DNA of 64,000 nucleotides, taken from positions 1,674,001-1,738,000 of the forward strand of contig OZ241208.1 in NCBI GenBank assembly GCA_965199665.1, in the 5' to 3' direction. Positions within the stretch are counted from its first letter, which is position 1, and each line of letters opens with the position of its first letter. Both the position numbers and the translations under genes were made by a program. Positions 8,178 through 18,665 of this stretch are shown in pieces. Source of the stretch: JAVVHH01 sp965199665. Its GTDB lineage: Bacteria > Pseudomonadota > Alphaproteobacteria > Acetobacterales > Acetobacteraceae. A model generated the notes under the pieces. It did not search any database. It saw only the letters and a list, made by a program, of their open reading frames with translations, and had not been told where the DNA came from.

Positions 8178-9233
8178 CTATAGGAAGTCCCGCAGCAAGG
8201 GGATGAGCGGCTTGTCGGCCGGCGGCATGGGGTAGTCGGCGAGCTTCTCCGGCCGTACCCAGGCCAGCGCCTGGCCCTCGCGCCCCTGCGCCCGGCCGCT
8301 CCAGCGCCGGCACAGGAATAGCGGCATGAGCAGGTCGAACCGGTCGTAGCGGTAGGACGCGAAGGTGAACGGCGCCAGGCAACTGCTCGCCACGTCGATC
8401 CCCAGCTCTTCGCTGAGCTCACGGATCACCGCTTCTTCGGCCGACTCGCCCGGCTCGAGCTTGCCGCCCGGGAACTCCCACAGCCCGGCCAGCGCTTTGC
8501 CTTCCGGCCGTCGCGTCAGCAGGATCCGGCCATCGGCATCGACCAGCGCGCAGGCAGCCACCAGCACCAGCTTGCGGAGCGGCGTGGCGCCTTCCGCCCC
8601 GGCCTCCTCCGCGCCATCGGAGAAGCCTTCCCGCGTCGCGGCATAGCGGATCACCGGATGCTTGCCGCCGCGGGCCAGGAAGTTCTCCTCCCCGGTACCG
8701 ATTTCGTGGAACCCGGCCCGGCGCAGCACCGCGCCCGACGCCGCGTTGTCCACCGCCACGTGCGCCTCGAGCCGGTCGACGTCGAGGTTGGCCAACGCCC
8801 AGCTCGACAGCCGGGTCGCCGCCTCCGTCGCGACGCCCAGGCGCCAGAACCGCCGCCCGATCCAGTAGCCGAGGTTGCCCACGCGCGGCGTCATGTCGAG
8901 CCGCAGCCCGATGCAGCCGATCAGCATCTCCTGCCCGTCCTCCTGGCCGGTGATGGCCAGGTGGTAGCCGCTGCCACGCTCCATCTGCTCCAGCGTGGAG
9001 GCGATCCACCGGTCGGCGAGGTCGCGCGGATAGGGGAAGGGGAGCTGCGACAGCATGCGCACCACCTCCCAGTCATTGACCAGGCGATGCACCGCATCCG
9101 CGTCCGCCGGCCGCAGCGGCCGCAGCGACAACCGCTCCGTCGCCAACGGCTCGAAGCGGGCGGCCGCGGTGAGCTCTAGCGCCACGGAGCCTGCATCAAC
9201 TGCGGTAGCTGCCGTTGATGTCGATGTAGCCAT
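8178..9233 (-). CDS. Bifunctional GNAT acetyltransferase / Nudix (MutT-like) hydrolase
   Basis: A two-domain protein of up to 351 residues. Residues about 28-205 form a GNAT N-acetyltransferase of the RimJ type (TERLSLRPLRPADADAVHRL, then YWIGRRFWRLGVATEA and DNAASGAVLRRAGF). After a Gly/Ala/Glu linker, residues 220-351 form a Nudix hydrolase with a full Nudix box, from GGKLEPGESAEEA to RELSEELGI. The second half resembles MutT-type (deoxy)nucleoside triphosphate pyrophosphohydrolases that remove oxidised GTP. The ATG at 9233 overlaps argJ by 38 bp; a GTG at 9185, just after the argJ stop, would lose only a low-complexity leader and may be the true start. This domain pairing next to argJ is common in Rhodospirillales as I recall. 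Confidence 0.9.
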   Translation of the reverse strand: MATSTSTAATAVDAGSVALELTAAARFEPLATERLSLRPLRPADADAVHRLVNDWEVVRMLSQLPFPYPRDLADRWIASTLEQMERGSGYHLAITGQEDGQEMLIGCIGLRLDMTPRVGNLGYWIGRRFWRLGVATEAATRLSSWALANLDVDRLEAHVAVDNAASGAVLRRAGFHEIGTGEENFLARGGKHPVIRYAATREGFSDGAEEAGAEGATPLRKLVLVAACALVDADGRILLTRRPEGKALAGLWEFPGGKLEPGESAEEAVIRELSEELGIDVASSCLAPFTFASYRYDRFDLLMPLFLCRRWSGRAQGREGQALAWVRPEKLADYPMPPADKPLIPLLRDFL

Positions 9234-10425
9234 GGGTCAGGTCGCAGGTCCACGCCGTCGCCACACCCTTGCCCAGCCCCAGATCCACCGCGATCGAGAT
9301 CTCGCGGCCCTTCATGTGCGCGACCACCGGCCCTTCGTCGTAATCCGGCACGACCGTGCCGCTGCGCGCCATCCAGGTCCCGCCGACGCCCACGGAAAGC
9401 CGGTCGCGATCGGCCGGCTCGCCCGCCTTGCCGACGGCCATCACGATGCGTCCCCAATTGGCGTCCTCGCCCGCGATTGCCGTCTTGACCAGCGGCGAGT
9501 TTGCGATCGCCATCGCGACCCGGTGCGCCGACTTCTTCGAGGCCGCGCCCGTCACGTCGATGCGGATCAGCTTTTGCGCGCCCTCGCCATCGCGCACCAC
9601 CTGCAGCGCCAGGTCGTGCAGCACCGCCTCCAGCGCGTCGCGGAAACGGCGGACCTCCTTTTTGTCCGACACGTCCACCTTGCCCTGCGGCGCAGTGCCG
9701 GTCGCGAACAACAGCACCGTGTCGCTGGTGGAGGTGTCGCTATCCACGGTGGTGGCGTTGAACGAACGCTTGACGCAGTGGGACAGCGTCTCCTGCAGGA
9801 CCTTGGCGGGCAGCTTGGCGTCGGTGAACACGAAACAAAGCATGGTCGCCATGTCCGGCGCGATCATGCCGGAGCCCTTGGCGATGCCGCTGATGCGCAC
9901 GGTGCCGCCGCCGATCTCGGCCGTCCGCGTCGCGCCTTTGGGGAAAGTGTCGGTGGTCATGATGCCGCGCGCGGCCTCTTCCCACCGGTCGGCGCTCAGC
10001 CCGTCATGCAGCGCGGGCAGCGCCGCCGTGATGCGCCCCACCGGCAAAGGCTCGCCGATCACCCCGGTGCTGGCGATGAACACCTCGCCGGGCTTGCAGC
10101 CCACGATGTCGGCCGCGGCGTCCGCCGTGGAGCGCACCGCCTCCGCCCCGGCCCGGCCGGTGAACACGTTGGCGTTGCCGGCGTTGATCACCACCGCCCG
10201 CGCCTTGCCGCCCTCCAGCTGCGCGCGGCACCAGTCCACCGGCGCCCCCGGGCACTTGTTGCGGGTGAACACCCCCGCGACCTTGGTGCCCGGCGCTAGC
10301 TCGATCATCACGAGGTCGGTCCGGTTCTGGTAGCGGATCCCGGCCTGCGCGGCGCCGAGCCGGACGCCTTCCATGGGTGGCAGCGCCGGCAGCGCGACAG
10401 AAAGCGGTGACACGGTCGTGGTCAT
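9196..10425 (-). CDS. argJ: Glutamate N-acetyltransferase / amino-acid acetyltransferase
   Basis: A 409-residue ArgJ ornithine acetyltransferase. It transfers acetyl from N-acetylornithine to glutamate, closing the cyclic arginine pathway, and may also use acetyl-CoA (bifunctional type). The self-cleavage region KGSGMIAPDMATMLCF is intact, with the Thr nucleophile that becomes the N-terminus of the beta chain near residue 190. Other family segments include NAGNANVFTGR, SFNATTVDSDTSTSD and GEDANWGRI. The ATG lies nine bases downstream of the parvulin isomerase stop, and the gene overlaps the GNAT-Nudix gene, so the block reads as one operon. Confidence 0.97.
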   Translation of the reverse strand: MTTTVSPLSVALPALPPMEGVRLGAAQAGIRYQNRTDLVMIELAPGTKVAGVFTRNKCPGAPVDWCRAQLEGGKARAVVINAGNANVFTGRAGAEAVRSTADAAADIVGCKPGEVFIASTGVIGEPLPVGRITAALPALHDGLSADRWEEAARGIMTTDTFPKGATRTAEIGGGTVRISGIAKGSGMIAPDMATMLCFVFTDAKLPAKVLQETLSHCVKRSFNATTVDSDTSTSDTVLLFATGTAPQGKVDVSDKKEVRRFRDALEAVLHDLALQVVRDGEGAQKLIRIDVTGAASKKSAHRVAMAIANSPLVKTAIAGEDANWGRIVMAVGKAGEPADRDRLSVGVGGTWMARSGTVVPDYDEGPVVAHMKGREISIAVDLGLGKGVATAWTCDLTHGYIDINGSYRS

Positions 10426-10434
10426 GCCGCGAGC

Positions 10435-11409
10435 CTATTTGCTCGGCGCGGCTGCCGGGGCCGGCGGCGCGCCGATGCCCGCGGGCAGGGCAGGCGGGGT
10501 GAACGGCGTGCCGTCCAGGTTGAACTTCTCGATCGTGATGCCCTGCTTGGCGTCGGCCAGCACCTTGGCCACCGCTTCCTGGATGATGCCCTGGCGGATC
10601 TCGTCGCGCACCTCGTCCAGCGAGGGCGGCGGCGCGGTCCGCGTGCCTTCCAGCTTGATCACGTGCCAGCCGAAGCGCGTGTGCACCGGCGTCGGCGTGA
10701 TCTGGCCGGGCTTGAGCGCGAAGGCGGCATCGGAGAACTCGGGCAGCATGTCGCCCTTCTTGAACCAGCCGAGGTCGCCGCTATTCTCCTTGGCCGACGG
10801 ATCCGTGCTGTTCTCCTTGGCCAGCTTGGCGAAGTCGGCGCCCTTGTTGAGCTGGGCGATGATGTCCTTCGCCTTGGCCTCCGTCGCGACCAGGATGTGC
10901 TCCGCATGCACCTGCGGCTCTCCCGACTTGCCGGCGTATTGCGCGTCGTAGCGCTCCTGGATCGCGGTCGGCGTCAGCAGCGGCTGGATGTCGCGCGTGA
11001 GCAGCGCGTTCTGCAAGGCCAGGTCGGTCGCGCGGCTGACGGCCTGCTTGACCTTGGGGTCGTCCCCCAGGTTCTGCTTGCGCGCCTGTTGCACGATCAC
11101 GTCGCGGTCCACCAACTGATCCAGCAACATGGGATACAGCATCGCCGGCGGCATGGCGCGGAGCTGCTCCGGCAGGCTCTGCAGCGCGTCCTGCAGGTCG
11201 GCGAAGCGAATGGTGTCGGAGCCGACCTTGGCGATCACCGTGTCGGGAGAGGGCTGAACGTCGGCCGGCGCCGCGGTGGTGGCCGGAGCGGCCGGTGCGG
11301 GCGCGGCGGGCGGCGTGCCCTGGGCGACGGCCAGCGCCGGAGCGCCCGCGGCGGCAAGGGCGGCAAGCGCGAGGCGGGGAGCGAGATCGGCGAAACGGGG
11401 GCGGCGCAT
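10435..11409 (-). CDS. Exported parvulin-type peptidyl-prolyl cis-trans isomerase (PrsA/SurA-like)
   Basis: A 324-residue periplasmic folding factor. A signal peptide (APRLALAALAAAGAPALAVAQG) is followed by a Pro/Ala linker, a SurA-N-like helical region (residues 60-160) and a PpiC domain at about 165-265 with HAEHILVATEAKAKDI, the DLGWFKKGDM motif and THFGWH-like HTRFGWHVIKLEG. The C-terminal tail is Pro/Ala-rich. It likely assists outer-membrane or exported protein folding, which fits its position divergent from secA. The start at 11409 has an AGGGA ribosome-binding site and places the signal peptide correctly; an upstream extension is rejected. Confidence 0.92.
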   Translation of the reverse strand: MRRPRFADLAPRLALAALAAAGAPALAVAQGTPPAAPAPAAPATTAAPADVQPSPDTVIAKVGSDTIRFADLQDALQSLPEQLRAMPPAMLYPMLLDQLVDRDVIVQQARKQNLGDDPKVKQAVSRATDLALQNALLTRDIQPLLTPTAIQERYDAQYAGKSGEPQVHAEHILVATEAKAKDIIAQLNKGADFAKLAKENSTDPSAKENSGDLGWFKKGDMLPEFSDAAFALKPGQITPTPVHTRFGWHVIKLEGTRTAPPPSLDEVRDEIRQGIIQEAVAKVLADAKQGITIEKFNLDGTPFTPPALPAGIGAPPAPAAAPSK

Positions 11410-11552
11410 GGATTTTCCCTTGGATGGGCCACCCGGTGAGTAAGCCGGTCGGCGAACGGGTGGTTGGGCAGGCGGCCGGACAATAGGAGCGCCGCAAAGC
11501 CGCCACAAGGAGGCGGAATAGGAGGCCGGCGTCTCGCCGGGGGCCGCTCGCG

Positions 11553-11581
11553 TTGACCCGGTGCCCCCCGGGTCCTATCTC
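11553..11581 (+). promoter_or_regulatory. Candidate sigma-70 promoter for secA
   Basis: TTGACC (11553-11558) and TATCTC (11576-11581) are separated by 17 bases and lie about 65 bases upstream of the secA ATG, in the 237-bp divergent gap between secA and the parvulin gene. The -35 matches consensus at five of six positions and the -10 is weaker. The rest of the gap is GC-rich and shows no other obvious signal. Confidence 0.4.
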
Positions 11582-11646
11582 CACTCGGCTCGCGCCACCC
11601 GGGGCGAGCCGCCGACGCCGACCCTTTTCGCTCTCAAAGGCCCCTC

Positions 11647-14346
<2,700 letters not shown>

Positions 14347-14367
14347 GCCGTCGGCATCCGATCCGCT

Positions 14368-14384
14368 CCCGCCGATCCGGCGGG
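14368..14384. terminator. Hairpin between secA and the convergent glycosyltransferase
   Basis: A perfect six-base stem CCCGCC/GGCGGG with loop GATCC lies 22 bases after the secA stop and 15 bases before the end of the minus-strand gene. There is no T-run, so it would be a weak or Rho-assisted bidirectional terminator. Confidence 0.45.
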
Positions 14385-14398
14385 GCGGACCGGCACGC

Positions 14399-15556
14399 TC
14401 AGGTGGTGAGGCCGTGCTCCATCGCGCTGGCATCGGCCTGCTCCGTCGCCGGGGCGGCCATCTCGCTGCGGCAGGCGACGTTCTGCAACGACCCGACCAG
14501 CTTGCGCACGTAGGCTTCCGTGCTGAACTGCGCGTCGTAGCGGTCCGATGCGCGCTGGCCGAGCGCGGCACATCGCGCGGGGTCGGCGAGCAGGGCCGCG
14601 ATCTTGCCCCGCATGTCGGCGACGTCACCGAACCGGGTCAGCACGGCATCGTCGCCATCGGCCACATACTCGCGCGTCGTCGTCGTTTCCGTGACGATCA
14701 CCGGCTTGCCGAGCGCAAAGGCCTGCAGCAGCACCATCTGCCCGGCGGACACGTTGCGCTGCGATAACGGGATCACGACCAGCCGCGCCTTGGCCAGTTC
14801 GGCGAGGTAATCCGCCTTGAAGCAGTTCCGCACCACCGTCACCTGCGGCGAGCGCTCCAACCGGTGCACCGGCCGCTCCCAGTCGCAAATGATCCGCAGG
14901 CGGCAGGGCAGTCCCTCGATCGCATCGACCAGCGTCGCGTAATCGCGGCCGGAGCGTCCGGCCGTGACGATCAGGTCCGACTCCGCCGCAGCAGCGCCGT
15001 ACTCCTGCCGCAACTCCTCGCGGCCGTTCACCGAGAGCGCGTAGGGCAGGGCGGTGAAGCGGGTGCGGCAGCCGGCGAACTTCGCCGCGTAGGCCGTCAC
15101 CTCGCTCTGCGAGTGGCAGATCGCGACGTCGACGAAGCGCAACGCCAGGCTGTAGTGCCAGTGGTGCAACCGACGGGCCAACGGCGACCCGCGTTCGGTG
15201 GCGATGAACGTCTCGAAGATGATCTGGGTGCGACGGGAGAACAACGCCCGGACCGGCCCGAATACCAACGCTTCGATGTCGGACGTGATCACCACGCTCG
15301 CCGGCTTCGGCCGGCTGAGCACCAGGGACCGGATTGCCGCCCGCAGCGCGCACAGGAACAGCATCGGGTAGACGCGCAGCAAAAGTCCTGCCCGGGTCGC
15401 ATATTGCCGGTTGAGATGTTCCGCGAACAATCGATGCGGGGCCGCCAGGCGGCGTAGCTCGGTGGCGAACGGCGAGTCCGCCACGTTCTCGGCGAAGCGT
15501 GGAAAGAAGTGGAACATGTCGGCCCCCCCCGGGGTCACGTGCTCCGGTCCAGTCAT
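14399..15556 (-). CDS. GT-B glycosyltransferase (GT4-like)
   Basis: A 385-residue predicted cytoplasmic glycosyltransferase. The C-terminal half contains the nucleotide-sugar-binding region: LIVTAGRSGRDYATLVDAI, then KARLVVIPLSQRNVSAGQMVLLQAFALGKPVIVTE, the acidic loop of GT4-type enzymes, and DVADMRGKIAALLADP. A hydrophobic stretch near residue 60-80 (LLLRVYPMLFLCALRAAIRS) may associate with the membrane. The acceptor and sugar are unknown; exopolysaccharide or lipid-linked glycan synthesis is likely. The ATG at 15556 follows an AGG sequence in an unusually AT-rich stretch. It is a single gene, convergent with secA. Confidence 0.82.
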   Translation of the reverse strand: MTGPEHVTPGGADMFHFFPRFAENVADSPFATELRRLAAPHRLFAEHLNRQYATRAGLLLRVYPMLFLCALRAAIRSLVLSRPKPASVVITSDIEALVFGPVRALFSRRTQIIFETFIATERGSPLARRLHHWHYSLALRFVDVAICHSQSEVTAYAAKFAGCRTRFTALPYALSVNGREELRQEYGAAAAESDLIVTAGRSGRDYATLVDAIEGLPCRLRIICDWERPVHRLERSPQVTVVRNCFKADYLAELAKARLVVIPLSQRNVSAGQMVLLQAFALGKPVIVTETTTTREYVADGDDAVLTRFGDVADMRGKIAALLADPARCAALGQRASDRYDAQFSTEAYVRKLVGSLQNVACRSEMAAPATEQADASAMEHGLTT

Positions 15557-15679
15557 CAGAGTACCTAATCAATTTTAAGACATAATCCGGTTTAGATCAC
15601 ATTTTCTCGATGCGGCCGTGCATTCGCTGCTTCCGCCGTGAGTTGCGTTCGGGGGAGGGGCGGGCGCATACCGGCACCC
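15557..15679. promoter_or_regulatory. AT-rich divergent promoter region
   Basis: This 123-bp gap between the glycosyltransferase (-) and lytic transglycosylase (+) contains a run of about 50 bases (15560-15610) that is more than 60% A+T, including AATCAATTTTAAGACATAAT. In a genome of about 70% GC this marks the likely promoter region for both genes. I cannot place -35/-10 boxes with confidence. Confidence 0.4.
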
Positions 15680-16339
15680 ATGCTGCGCTCCGTCCTGCTC
15701 GCCAGCGTGTTGCTGCTTTCGGCCCCTTTCGCCGCCGCCGCGTCACCGCCCGCCCGCCCGACCACCTGCGAGCCCGCCATCGACGCCGCCGAGCGCGCCA
15801 TCGGCACCGCGCCCGGTCTGCTCCACGCCATCGGCCTCGTCGAGAGCGGCCGGCGAGACCTGCGCACCGGCGAGCGCCGCCCCTGGCCCTGGACCGTCAG
15901 CGCCGAGGGCGTCGGCACCTATTATCCGACCCGCGCTGCCGCCATCGCCGCCGTCCACGCCCTGCGCACCCGCGGGGTCACGTCCATCGATGTCGGTTGC
16001 ATGCAGGTCAACCTGTTCTACCACCCGACGGCGTTCGCCAGCCTCGACGACGCGTTCGACCCGGCGATCAACGCCCGCTACGCCGCCCGCTTCCTGCGAA
16101 GCCTGCATGCCCGGGTCGGCGAATGGCCCGCCGCCGCCGCCGCGTACCATTCCTTCACGCCGGGTCCGGCGGCGCAGTATGCCAAGCTGATCGCCGCCGT
16201 CTGGGGCGGCGCGCCCGTGCCGGTCGTCGAGGCGCCCGATGGCCGCGAGATCGTCGAGCTCCCCGGCGGCGGCCAGCTCCGCATGTTCCGCAGCGCCGCC
16301 GCCGACGGCCGTTCCCGCGTGTTCGGCATCCTGGAATAA
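15680..16339 (+). CDS. Exported lytic transglycosylase (SLT domain)
   Basis: A 219-residue protein with a signal peptide (MLRSVLLASVLLLSAPFAAAA) followed by a lysozyme-like SLT domain. The catalytic Glu is in HAIGLVESGRRD near residue 55. GVTSIDVGCMQVNLFYHPTAF is the family GxMQ(I/V)N motif, and AAYHSFTPG marks the third SLT motif. It would cleave the MurNAc-GlcNAc bond with 1,6-anhydro product formation. The last about 40 residues lie outside the domain. The start at 15680 sits directly before the signal peptide; the longer frame upstream adds an Arg/Gly-rich leader and is rejected. Its stop codon falls inside the first unit of a 30-bp tandem repeat. Confidence 0.88.
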   Translation: MLRSVLLASVLLLSAPFAAAASPPARPTTCEPAIDAAERAIGTAPGLLHAIGLVESGRRDLRTGERRPWPWTVSAEGVGTYYPTRAAAIAAVHALRTRGVTSIDVGCMQVNLFYHPTAFASLDDAFDPAINARYAARFLRSLHARVGEWPAAAAAYHSFTPGPAAQYAKLIAAVWGGAPVPVVEAPDGREIVELPGGGQLRMFRSAAADGRSRVFGILE

Positions 16340-16414
16340 TCGCCGCCCCCGGGTGGCATCTTGGAATGCCTGCCGCCCATGGGCGGCATCTTGGAATGAC
16401 CCCCGCCCCGGCTG
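16325..16414 (+). repeat. Three tandem 30-bp repeats at the 3' end of the transglycosylase gene
   Basis: Three abutting 30-bp units begin at 16325, 16355 and 16385. Each opens with GGCATCYTGGAATR followed by a C-rich half ending near CCGCCC. Units 2 and 3 are nearly identical in their first 15 bases. The first unit encodes the final residues GILE and the stop codon of the transglycosylase, so the array grew out of, or into, the gene end. Read on the opposite strand the units translate as HSKMPP-type decapeptides, a pattern I have seen in intergenic repeats of related bacteria. Confidence 0.85.
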
Positions 16415-16445
16415 ACAAAACCGGCCCGCAATCCATGTTCCCGGT

Positions 16446-17366
16446 ATGGACCGACAAGCTGCCGAGACCCTGCCCGATTTCGCCATTGCCGGGGAGGATC
16501 GCGAGCTCGCTTTGCTCTCGCTCCAACCCGCCCTGCTCGCCGCCGTACAGGACCGCCTGACCCATCACGGCCTGCTCGACCCGCCGCCCGACCGCTTCCT
16601 CGGCCCCGATACCACCTGGGCGCTGGTCCAGTTCGCCCGCGTCATCGGCGCGCCTTTCCGCGGTGCGCTGACGCCCGACATGGCGCACCGCCTGCTCGAC
16701 CCTGACCCGGTGCTGCCGCTCCAGCCCGGCGACGACCTGCCCGGCCGCCTGATCGCCACCATGCTGGCCCACGGCCACTGGGTCTGCCGCCACCCCGACG
16801 CTTTCACCATCGCCTATGTCGAGCACACCGAGCCCGACGGCACCGCCAGCCGCGCCCGGCCGGATGCCTTCGACGACGCCCGCTTCCTGCTCCGCCTCGA
16901 CCGCGACGGCCGCCCCGCTCTGGTTGGCGCGTGGCACGCGACCACCCGCTCCGGCCGCGACGCGCTGGTCTCGCCCACCGACGTCGACGGCCCGCCCATC
17001 CTTCAGCCCGGCCAATACAAGGCCTGGGTCATGGGCCGCACCGCCATCGGCACGGAACTGGAGCAGGACGCGCTGATCCAGTGCGTCGAGCTGCCCGTCA
17101 TCCGCGACGCCGACGTGGACGGCAACCGGCACGGCGACCCCGGCCAGCGCGGCCTGTTCGTGATCGACCAGCACGGCGGTCTCGATGCCCCGCGCGACGC
17201 CGTGGGCGGCACCGGCGCCGGCTGCCTGGTCGGCCGCAGCCAGGCCGATCACGACGCTTTCCTCGCTTCCTTGCGCACCGACCCGCGCTACCGCGCCAAC
17301 AACGCCTATCGCTTCATGGCGGCCCTGCTCACCCCTCAGGACTTCGACCCGCCCTTGCACGCCTGA
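16446..17366 (+). CDS. Peptidoglycan-binding protein with YkuD-like His/Cys motif
   Basis: A 306-residue protein without an obvious signal peptide. Residues 25-90 resemble a PG_binding_1 helix bundle (FLGPDTTWALVQFARVIG is the core). The C-terminal half contains GLFVIDQHGGLDAPRD (His243) and, 16 residues on, GTGAGCLVGRS (Cys260). This His-spacer-Gly-Cys arrangement recalls the active site of YkuD-type L,D-transpeptidases, although the usual SHGC is GAGC. Similar proteins occur in cyanobacteria and proteobacteria as I remember, without an assigned role. A muramidase/transpeptidase-like activity on peptidoglycan is inferred, supported by the lytic transglycosylase immediately upstream on the same strand. 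Confidence in the gene is high and in the function moderate. Confidence 0.7.
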   Translation: MDRQAAETLPDFAIAGEDRELALLSLQPALLAAVQDRLTHHGLLDPPPDRFLGPDTTWALVQFARVIGAPFRGALTPDMAHRLLDPDPVLPLQPGDDLPGRLIATMLAHGHWVCRHPDAFTIAYVEHTEPDGTASRARPDAFDDARFLLRLDRDGRPALVGAWHATTRSGRDALVSPTDVDGPPILQPGQYKAWVMGRTAIGTELEQDALIQCVELPVIRDADVDGNRHGDPGQRGLFVIDQHGGLDAPRDAVGGTGAGCLVGRSQADHDAFLASLRTDPRYRANNAYRFMAALLTPQDFDPPLHA

Positions 17367-17420
17367 CCCGTTCCGCTCGGCTCGTGACGGCGGCGGCGCG
17401 AGCGGATACGGTTCGGCGCA

Positions 17421-18656
17421 ATGACAATAACGCCGGACTCCCGGGCTGCCTGGACCCGCTTGCTCGCCTGTGTGGCGCTCAGCACGCTCGGAGGCGCCGG
17501 CATGTGGTCGGTGGTGGTCGCGGTGCCGGCCGTGCAAGCCGAATTCGGCGTCGATCGCGGCAGCGCCTCGATGGCCTACACGGCCTGCATGTTGGGCTTC
17601 GCCGCCGGTGGGGTCCTGATGGGGGCGCTGGCGGATCGGTTCGGCGTGCGCCGGCCGTTGGTGGTCGCCGCGGCCGGGCTGGCGGCCGGGTTCGCGGCGG
17701 TCGGCTTGTGCGGCGCGTTCTGGCAGTTCCTCGCGCTGCAATTCGCCCTTGTCGGGCTTCTCGGCGCTGCCACTTTCGGCCCGCTGATCGCCGACATCTC
17801 CCGCTTCTTTCGCGTCCGCCGCGGCCTGGCCGTCTCGCTCTGCGCTTCGGGCAACTACCTGGCCGGCGCCATCTGGCCGCCGATCGTGCAGCACGTGACG
17901 CTGGCCTACGGCTGGCGCACGGCCTATCTCGGCCTCGGCCTGCTCTGCGCGGCGACCATGATCCCGCTCGCGCTCAGCCTGCGTGGCCGCCCCGCCGAGG
18001 CGGCGGCGGGAGAGGGCGCGCCGTCCACCGGCGGCACCCTCGCGGCCGGCTTCTCGCCGGGCGTGGTGCAGGGGCTGTTGGTGATCGCCGGGCTCGCCTG
18101 CTGCATCGCCATGGCCACGCCGCAGGTCCACATCGTCGCCTACTGTATCGACCTCGGCTACGGTCCCGCCCGCGGCGCCGAGATGCTGTCCGCCATGCTC
18201 GGCCTCGGCATCGTCAGCCGGCTCGCCTCCGGTTGGCTGGCCGACCGCATCGGCGGCCTGCCGACGCTGGGCCTCGGCTCCGTGCTGCAGGGCCTGACGC
18301 TGATGCTGTTCCTGCGCTTCGACGCACTGGGCTCGCTGTATGTCATCTCCGCCCTGTTCGGCCTGGTCCAGGGCGGCATCGTGCCGAGCTATGCCGTCGT
18401 GGTGCGCGAGTATTTCCCCGCTCGCGAGGCCGGCGCCCGGGTCGGGCTTGTGCTGATGGCGACCATGATCGGCATGGCGCTCGGCGGCTGGATGGCTGGC
18501 GCCATCAACGACGCGACCGGCTCCTACCGCGCCGCCTTTGCCGCCGGCGTGCTGGCCAACTCGGTCAACCTCGCCGTGGTGCTCGCCCTGTTCCTGCGTC
18601 GCAGCCGGCCGCGCCCGGCCAGTGGGGGTCTCCCCAGCCCGGCCCTCGCACGCTAG
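17421..18656 (+). CDS. Major facilitator superfamily transporter
   Basis: A 411-residue inner-membrane protein with twelve predicted hydrophobic segments in two halves separated by a polar loop around residues 190-210. The MFS motif between segments 2 and 3 is GALADRFGVRRPLVV, with the equivalent in the second half as SGWLADRIGGLPTLG. It resembles monocarboxylate/oxalate-formate-type antiporters more than drug exporters, but the substrate cannot be read. It lies 54 bp after the previous gene and 9 bp before the acyltransferase gene on the same strand, so it may share a transcript without sharing a role. Confidence 0.9.
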   Translation: MTITPDSRAAWTRLLACVALSTLGGAGMWSVVVAVPAVQAEFGVDRGSASMAYTACMLGFAAGGVLMGALADRFGVRRPLVVAAAGLAAGFAAVGLCGAFWQFLALQFALVGLLGAATFGPLIADISRFFRVRRGLAVSLCASGNYLAGAIWPPIVQHVTLAYGWRTAYLGLGLLCAATMIPLALSLRGRPAEAAAGEGAPSTGGTLAAGFSPGVVQGLLVIAGLACCIAMATPQVHIVAYCIDLGYGPARGAEMLSAMLGLGIVSRLASGWLADRIGGLPTLGLGSVLQGLTLMLFLRFDALGSLYVISALFGLVQGGIVPSYAVVVREYFPAREAGARVGLVLMATMIGMALGGWMAGAINDATGSYRAAFAAGVLANSVNLAVVLALFLRRSRPRPASGGLPSPALAR

Positions 18657-18665
18657 ACCCCGTCC

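Noticed and set aside
16325..16414. CRISPR array
   Set aside because: The 30-bp units abut directly with no spacers and are imperfect, and no cas genes are present.
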